Assembly: GCA_021796535.1 (NCBI GenBank)
Contig: JAKABW010000007.1
Coordinates: forward strand, 50,224 to 114,223
DNA length: 64,000 nt
From: Actinomycetes bacterium
GTDB taxonomy: Bacteria; Actinomycetota; Acidimicrobiia; Acidimicrobiales; Bog-793
Direction: 5' to 3'
Position 1 is the stretch's first letter, and every line of letters begins with the position of its first letter. Made by a program: the position numbers and the translations under genes. Under the pieces are notes generated by a model. The model saw nothing but the letters and a program-made list of their open reading frames with translations, did no database searches and was not told the origin of the DNA. Of this stretch, positions 59,101 through 64,000 are shown in pieces.

Positions 59101-59714
59101 TTGTGGTGAATATAGGGACTCAATTGAGGAAAGAAGCCGTGGCAAGCTTTCTTGCATGGAAGGTAAGGAAAATACTGCCGGAAAATGTCAAACTCGCCTT
59201 TAACGTGGCAAGCAGGGAATTCTGGCACCAGGGTTTTGTTCAGGAAATAACAAAACTGGTGGACGAATATGATTGCGGCAGGTGTCTGTCTCTTGAAGTG
59301 ACGGAAAACGTATTTGCTCACAATTACAACACGGCAATTTCGATTCTTAAGGCCCTTTCCGATCTCGGGATTGACATAGCAATCGACGACTTTGGCATCG
59401 GCTCCTCCTCGTTGGATATGTTGCACAAACTTCCCATACATATTCTGAAGATAGACAGGTCTTTTATAGGTTCTCTATTTGACAAGAGGAATACGGAGCA
59501 GCTCATCCGTGCCATCGTGGCTCTCGGTGAGGAAATGAACTGGCAGGTCATAGCGGAAGGAGTGGAAAGTTTTTCGCAGGAAGAAAAGCTTCTGGAGTGC
59601 GGCTGCTACTATGGTCAGGGGTTTTTATACTCCAATCCTCTTTCCAACGGAGAAACTGAGGATTTGCTTATTAAAAATTCCTCTTCGGCCATTCCGCTAT
59701 TTCAGGGAAAATGA
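56166..59714 (+). CDS. LacI-type periplasmic-binding-like sensor domain + PAS + GGDEF + EAL (ESL) protein
   Basis: Peripla_BP_3-like N-terminus (VLVSTESD...ICGNDYNAVGLTRVLRAAG...VIGFDDTDIAGVLDPPLTSVSQ), PAS (DGLWDWDIPKATIFYSERW), LGGDEFVILL, MESLARWEH, LEVTENVF, IDDFGIG, AEGVES. Confidence 0.92.
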   Translation: MREKSIGILSPLLAGSFFGGILSGVSRAALLAKRDLIAFQTLDGSVETYFGGNPSFYDHVGWSRVDGFIVVINAVDEDYLQDILDSGRPLVLVSTESDVIACPFVQADNAGGIYQAVHHLVEHGHTKIAFAGWLGQVDIQERFKAYKVAMADHNLELDEALFYDTGDNIESGGEEAAKAMLQAGLPSTAVICGNDYNAVGLTRVLRAAGKELPRDQAVIGFDDTDIAGVLDPPLTSVSQRFDLIGMKAVDLMIKMLDGQKVENITYRVPTELRVRASCGCSSRQLSLKSTEYYKLISEPGADSRNYLREKLLDLLQINTEDDRYDLLDDILDELIGVVRSKSQNTDPKTIGTELAGILAKLHPDWEAVVPVAESMRYYLDMTSDCSVNSFQSSERQSEIIAELVIALSYTVMTEMSEIANNLQVTLRNEYFISMDLLRSHEVDPKSLAWLVRTSTGTGLLGLWPGMLPDAAPNEVTRGTSPRKTRRGERSRSVLELTSSYTASLVPVSDFSHPKKVAIEEFPPISLIKRTRFDQNEITFVLPVRTNTRDFGFLTVVGPVETVTVTGRDVYFQWAALLGVALEHEEMLASLRRQREDLTRLYDREKNLVEEVKVSEERYALAARAANDGLWDWDIPKATIFYSERWKEMLGYRESEISNTLDSWVNLVHEEDIDNLRSKLNLCLSGAASSVECEHRILNAYGQYRWVLCRALAVPGDGRPATRMVGSFTDITLQKELEDKLRHDALYDSLTGLPNRTNFLKNLSDAIDGLREGVPLGFSVLFLDLDGFKLVNDSLGHYFGDLLLQEAAKRILSQLRKVDMAARLGGDEFVILLKEISTEEEVISFVHRMQEFLARPFELEQRTVSVTATVGIALSMDGYKTADDMLRDADIAMYKAKYQDKGSQATFNSSMREDIMSKLQIDSDLRIALYNNEIVSYYQPIVDMRSHGLIGMESLARWEHQGKGLELPDMFLPASIDSGFVVNIGTQLRKEAVASFLAWKVRKILPENVKLAFNVASREFWHQGFVQEITKLVDEYDCGRCLSLEVTENVFAHNYNTAISILKALSDLGIDIAIDDFGIGSSSLDMLHKLPIHILKIDRSFIGSLFDKRNTEQLIRAIVALGEEMNWQVIAEGVESFSQEEKLLECGCYYGQGFLYSNPLSNGETEDLLIKNSSSAIPLFQGK

Positions 59715-59887
59715 CTGCCGAAAAATAGTCTCCGGGGATATAAACTTGTCCCAAGGAATAAGTTTTGCCGGACAAATCATCCGATCAAAGTGCCGTTGCC
59801 GGCGTATTTTTGTGACGGGGAATGATCTCTGTTACAGCAAAGATATAAATTGACTTTGTAAAAGCTTATGGGAAGATTGCTGATTTT

Positions 59888-61015
59888 ATGAAGACAGATT
59901 TTGAAAAGACAAAAAACCCGTTTGACGACAAAGCCGTTGCCACCGATGTGGTCACAAGAGGATCGGTCATAGCCTGCGGAGAAAAGGTGCAGTCTTTGTT
60001 GCCCGGGAAAATCAGAGGAGGAGTCGCAGGCGCGGCATCGAATCCTTTATATCGCGACCTGGCTTTGGGGCAGCGGGAGCGCAGCGAAGAAGAGGACGAG
60101 TATTTCAGCTGTTTTGAAGTGGATAAAGACAGGATTCTGCTTAGTCCGGCTTTTCGCAGGTTGGCCAGGAAAACACAGGTATTTGCTTTCCCCAACGATC
60201 ATCAGCGCAACAGACTCACACACGCCGTCGAGGTGTCTCAAATAGCCTCCAAAATTGCAAAAGCACTGGGCCTCAACGTCTATCTCGCCGAAGCCATTGC
60301 GCTCGGCCACGACATCGGACACGGTCCCGGAGGACACGCGGCAGAACAGGCTTTTTCTCAATTTATCCCAGGGTATTTTTATCACGGATCATTCGGAGCA
60401 GATGTCGTCTTGGCACCCATGAATCTCTGCCTCCAGACTCTGGACGGCATCAGGAACCACAGTTGGTCAAGGCCGCTTCCCGGAACAGAGGAGGCTCTGG
60501 TGGTTTCGTTTGCCGACAGGATCGCTTATTGCACGCATGATCTGGAAGATGCGCTTCAAATAGGGTTGGTTGGCAAAGAATGTTTTCCCAAGGAAATCCT
60601 GTCTTTTATAGGAGAAGACAAGGCTTCACAAGTAAAAACCTTTATCAAAGAAATTATTTTTTGCTTTGAAAATTACTCTTTGGTGGGGATGAGGCGGGAG
60701 TACTGGGAAGCCCTAACCGAGTTCAGGAAGTTTAATTTTGAATTTATTTATAACTCCCCTGAAGTGGAGATGACCAATCAAATGTTTATATCTCTGGATA
60801 AAGCACTGGTGGAGTTTTTTACGGAACACACGGAGATGTTGCCAGCCGTGACGGCCAGGGGGACCCCAAAATATTACGGGGCGGAAGAAGACCCGCTCAG
60901 ACGCTCCATCAACTTTGTTGCCACAATGACCGATGATTATGCGCTTTACATGGGGAGAGAGCTCCTCGATTTCAAAGGATTGCAGCGCTGTTTTCCCATC
61001 CAAATCTGCAACTAA
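59888..61015 (+). CDS. dgt: dGTPase / deoxynucleoside triphosphate triphosphohydrolase (HD domain)
   Basis: SPAFRRLARKTQVF...RNRLTHAVEVSQIA...ALGHDIGHGPGGHAAEQ...SFADRIAYCTHDLEDAL. Confidence 0.93.
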   Translation: MKTDFEKTKNPFDDKAVATDVVTRGSVIACGEKVQSLLPGKIRGGVAGAASNPLYRDLALGQRERSEEEDEYFSCFEVDKDRILLSPAFRRLARKTQVFAFPNDHQRNRLTHAVEVSQIASKIAKALGLNVYLAEAIALGHDIGHGPGGHAAEQAFSQFIPGYFYHGSFGADVVLAPMNLCLQTLDGIRNHSWSRPLPGTEEALVVSFADRIAYCTHDLEDALQIGLVGKECFPKEILSFIGEDKASQVKTFIKEIIFCFENYSLVGMRREYWEALTEFRKFNFEFIYNSPEVEMTNQMFISLDKALVEFFTEHTEMLPAVTARGTPKYYGAEEDPLRRSINFVATMTDDYALYMGRELLDFKGLQRCFPIQICN

Positions 61016-61017
61016 CC

Positions 61018-61041
61018 GGACTTCGGAGCTTAAAGAAGTCC
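61018..61041 (+). terminator. Hairpin after dgt
   Basis: GGACTTC...GAAGTCC 7-bp perfect stem just past the stop; no clear U-tract. Confidence 0.35.
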
Positions 61042-61158
61042 CGTCCGGTCCTTCGACTTGACAGAGGCAAAGAGTTTTGAGAGTATTGACTGCCGTAAGT
61101 GCCTTTTGAAGCTCTATACTCAAAGTTGAAATACCAAATAAATTATGGCAGGCAAATC

Positions 61159-61584
61159 ATGACAATTGCGAGTCAATCAATCGGCGATGACGTGACGGAA
61201 GGAAGTTTTGACTCCAGAGCGGAATCGGCGGTATGCCGCCTGCTCTGTATTCCGAAAGAAAACGGGCAAAGCTCGGCTCGCAAGGCCGCCACGCGAAAAG
61301 CCCAGTCCACATTCAGTAAAGCAATGCTGATATCTGCTGCCAGATGTTTGCTGACCTATATTTTGCTCCCGTTCATAGCTCCTTTAGCCGGTTTTTCCGC
61401 CAGTGTGGGTCCGGCCGTGGGCATACCCTTGGCATTGGTGGCATTGTTTTTTGACGTGATGGGGATAAGACGATTTTTTGTTGCCAGGCATAAGAACAGG
61501 TGGATTTTTGCCTGGATTTATTTGGCGGTGATAGGCCTGGTTTTGACGTTGCTCGCCATAAATATATATGACGTAGTCGGATGA
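61159..61584 (+). CDS. Small membrane protein of unknown function
   Basis: 141 aa from ATG 61159 with two to three predicted TM segments; upstream of cofC. Confidence 0.6.
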   Translation: MTIASQSIGDDVTEGSFDSRAESAVCRLLCIPKENGQSSARKAATRKAQSTFSKAMLISAARCLLTYILLPFIAPLAGFSASVGPAVGIPLALVALFFDVMGIRRFFVARHKNRWIFAWIYLAVIGLVLTLLAINIYDVVG

Positions 61585-61607
61585 GTGAAATAGATTTTGG
61601 CTGATCC

Positions 61608-62261
61608 ATGTTTGAATATGCCCTTTTGATACCGGTGAAGCTGTTCAATTTAGCAAAACAGCGTCTGGCGTCATCTCTTGATATGCGTCAAAGAACTTAT
61701 TTGGCAGCAGCTCTGGCGCAGAGGACGGTTCTGTCTTTTGATCAAAAAGATACGTTTGTGGTTTGCGACAATCCGCATACGGAAAAATGGGCCGGCAGTA
61801 TGGGAGTGCAAAGTATAGTTGCCGACGGCTCCGGGATGTGTCCGCAGATCTCATGTGCGGTGGACCGGGTATCCGAAATGGGCTATAAAAATGTCATCAT
61901 AATGCATTCCGATTTGCCAAAAGTAACGAATCTTTTTTTGTATCTCAACCGCTTGGAGACGGCAGATATGGTGATAGTTCCGGACAGGCGCTTTTCGGGC
62001 ACCAATTTGTTAAAAATTCCCGCTTCCGTGCCTTTTCAGTTTCACTACGGTGCGAATTCCTTTTTTTTGCACAGGCAAGAGGCAGAAAAGCAGAATTTAA
62101 ACTACTCGGTGTATCACGATGCGGATTTGAGTTTTGATATAGATTTGCCGGAAGACCTGACATATTTGGGTGTCGAAGAGCTGAATATTTTGTTGAGCGA
62201 AGGCGAAGAAAGGTTAAAAAAGTCCGGTATAAGAGAATTTGACGGAGAAGACAATGGCTGA
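61608..62261 (+). CDS. cofC: 2-phospho-L-lactate / phosphoenolpyruvate guanylyltransferase (F420 biosynthesis)
   Basis: LLIPVKLFNLAKQRLA, VIIMHSDLPKVT, VIVPDRRFSGTNLLKIPA, FHYGANSFFLH, DIDLPEDL. Confidence 0.9.
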   Translation: MFEYALLIPVKLFNLAKQRLASSLDMRQRTYLAAALAQRTVLSFDQKDTFVVCDNPHTEKWAGSMGVQSIVADGSGMCPQISCAVDRVSEMGYKNVIIMHSDLPKVTNLFLYLNRLETADMVIVPDRRFSGTNLLKIPASVPFQFHYGANSFFLHRQEAEKQNLNYSVYHDADLSFDIDLPEDLTYLGVEELNILLSEGEERLKKSGIREFDGEDNG

Positions 62262-63009
62262 AGAGATCGCCGTTCCCGATGTGGCTCTTGCGATAGGGGC
62301 GCACCCGGATGACATAGATTTTAATTGCGGAGCAACTCTTGCAAAATGGTCTGCTCTCGGTTGTGAAGTACATTATTTGGTTTTGACAGACGGTTCCAAG
62401 GGAACTTGGAACGTAGACGAAGACACGGAATTGCTGGTTAAGACAAGACGCGCGGAACAGAGAGAAGCTTATAAAGCAATAACAGGTTGCGATAATGCCA
62501 CGACGGAGGCGAGAGTACACTTTTTGCCTTTTGTCGACGGGACGCTGTCGGCGGGGCAAGTCCAAACGGAGTCCGTGTGTGCGATCATCAGAGAAGTCAA
62601 GCCGGCCGTTGTTTTGGGACACGACCCCTGGAAACGTTACAGGCTTCATCCCGACCACCGAAATGCAGGCTTTATCACGACAGACTCCGTTGTCGCGGCA
62701 CGCGACCCCTTTTTTTATCGGGAGCAGAGATGGCCGCATTTCAGACCCAAATTTTTACTCCTCTTTGAAGCCGACGAGCCTGATTACTGCGAAGAGATTG
62801 AAGCGTATGAAGAGGTGAAGTTTAGGGCTTTGCTGGAGCACAAGAGTCAGCTGATTACCACCATGGCGATAGATCTGTCCGCCGATGAACCAAGCATTGA
62901 GGAACAAAAAAAACAATTTCATGAAAATTTAGTTGCAAAGCACAGACGTCACGGGGATATGTTTCAGATTGGCAAAGCCGAAGCGTATAAATTGATGGAC
63001 GGCATCTGA
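62254..63009 (+). CDS. PIG-L/LmbE-like deacetylase
   Basis: ALAIGAHPDDIDFNCGATLAKW (AHPDD zinc motif), HPDHRNAGF. Confidence 0.9.
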   Translation: MAEEIAVPDVALAIGAHPDDIDFNCGATLAKWSALGCEVHYLVLTDGSKGTWNVDEDTELLVKTRRAEQREAYKAITGCDNATTEARVHFLPFVDGTLSAGQVQTESVCAIIREVKPAVVLGHDPWKRYRLHPDHRNAGFITTDSVVAARDPFFYREQRWPHFRPKFLLLFEADEPDYCEEIEAYEEVKFRALLEHKSQLITTMAIDLSADEPSIEEQKKQFHENLVAKHRRHGDMFQIGKAEAYKLMDGI

Positions 63010-63670
63010 CATGGATTGCGATGTCGGGAAGCCCCCCGACCCTGTTTATTGATAGTCTTGTTTTCGTTGAATACCGAAGTTCTATGGTTTCGGATAAGCC
63101 GACAAAGTTTTTTAAAGGCACAAAGGATATTCCGGAAAACCTTGCTCAAAAATCCTGTTTGCGGAGTGCAAAAAATTGCTTTTTTGTCACAAACAAATCT
63201 GTCGTTTCTCCCGTCTGGTTATGTTGGTTTTCGGTGGATGATAGGGGATGATTGGAATTTTCTGTTTGGACTGAAGGTGAAATTTTAGAAAATTTTTGTG
63301 CGGGAAAGAGATCAGTTTTGCAGCCCGCCATTTATTTGCGTGATAATTGCAGATAGTATATACAATTGTTCTTCTGGATAATATCTGCTCGGATCGAGGT
63401 GTATGTTTTTCTATAGTAAATTCATACAAAAGTGTATTGTCAGACCGGTTAGCCTTTGGATAGCGGCGGTCTAAAAAATATTTTAAGTGTATGTATATCG
63501 TGGTGTAAAGAAGTTTTCAGATGTTATTGAATGATTGTTTGCGTTTTCAAGGGAAAAATTGCTGTACTAAAATATAACAATTTGTGACAGTCGAGAAGTC
63601 GAGTGTTGCTTAAAACAGCTTGGATTGGTATCCGGCAAAATAAAATTATCTGGCAGCTACGTAAAATTGT

Positions 63671-63708
63671 AAATAACGAATAGGGTTTGTGGGCCCTATT
63701 CGTTATTT
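63671..63708 (-). terminator. Terminator-like 15-bp perfect stem-loop downstream of the histone-like gene
   Basis: AAATAACGAATAGGG-tttgtggg-CCCTATTCGTTATTT, 12 nt past the TAG stop on the minus strand. Confidence 0.8.
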
Positions 63709-63720
63709 GTTGATTTATAA

Positions 63721-64000
63721 CTATTTCTTTTTCGCAACCGGTGCCTTTTTCGCAACCGGTGCCTTCTTGACCGCGGCTTTCGCAACCGGTGCCTTTTTCG
63801 CAACCGGTGCCTTCTTGACCGCGGCTTTCGCAACCGGTGCCTTTTTCGCAACCGGTGCCTTCTTGACCGCGGCTTTCGCAACCGGTGCCTTTTTCGCAAC
63901 CGGTGCCTTCTTGACCGCGGCTTTCGCAACCGGTGCCTTTTTCGCAACCGGTGCCTTCTTGACCGCGGCTTTCGCAACCGGTGCCTTTTTCGCAACCGGT
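63721..64000 (-). CDS. C-terminal Lys/Ala/Pro-rich tail of a histone-like (HupB/HU-type or H1-like) protein, 5' truncated by the window edge
   Basis: Frame ending in TAG at 63721: ...APVAKAAVKKAPVAKKAPVAKAAVKKAPVAKKAPVAKKK*; the ORF-track frame (MRKRHRLRKPRSRRH...) is the wrong register. Confidence 0.75.
   Translation of the reverse strand, partial: PVAKKAPVAKAAVKKAPVAKKAPVAKAAVKKAPVAKKAPVAKAAVKKAPVAKKAPVAKAAVKKAPVAKKAPVAKAAVKKAPVAKKAPVAKKK
63731..64000. repeat. 48-bp tandem repeat, about 5 near-identical copies, running off the window
   Basis: cttcttgaccgcggctttcgcaaccggtgcctttttcgcaaccggtgc recurs at 63763, 63811, 63859, 63907, 63955. Confidence 0.97.

Noticed and set aside
63696-63995. 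99-aa ORF MRKRHRLRKPRSRRH... in the ORF track
   Set aside because: Out-of-register translation of the 48-bp repeat; the adjacent frame gives the biologically sensible PVAKKA/AAVKKA tail ending at TAG 63721 before a strong terminator-like hairpin.
63731-64000. Possible CRISPR array
   Set aside because: The 48-bp unit repeats with no variable spacers; it is a coding tandem repeat.

Overview
Chromosomal window that looks actinobacterial. Supporting clues are an F420 gene (cofC), a DUF3516-type helicase and an HupB-like basic tail near cofC; taxonomy is inferred. Most of it is housekeeping: end of a GDP-deoxyhexose/glycosyltransferase cluster, Ski2-like helicase, two GGDEF/EAL proteins, semialdehyde dehydrogenase, L,D-transpeptidase-like protein, ychF, ctaG, glmS-acpS-nnr-alr-udg, tsaE/tsaB/rimI/tsaD, an Nramp-like transporter, a geranylgeranyl-reductase-like flavoprotein, a complete 14-gene complex I operon (nuoA-N), yajQ, tRNA-Tyr, a System I cytochrome c maturation operon (ccmA-H), cysteine desulfurase/SufR-like regulator/Mrp, dGTPase, cofC and a PIG-L deacetylase. 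The parts most worth a second look are: (i) a strongly structured, apparently non-coding element at ~41.94-42.12 kb, just 3' of an ATGA tetranucleotide, which I suspect is an orphan HEARO/omega-RNA (IscB-type) element; (ii) a 1255-bp GC-rich foreign insert at 44.04-45.29 kb between 153-bp direct repeats (152/153 identical), carrying a DJ-1/PfpI gene, a frameshifted ABC-ATPase pseudogene and a truncated gene; (iii) a 44-bp perfect palindrome plus extra half sites in front of a divergent Nramp gene; (iv) a 48-bp tandem repeat encoding an Ala/Lys/Pro-rich histone-like tail at the right edge, where the supplied ORF is in the wrong frame; (v) a LacI-type sensor-PAS-GGDEF-EAL fusion. No database search was possible; family calls rest on motif recognition.
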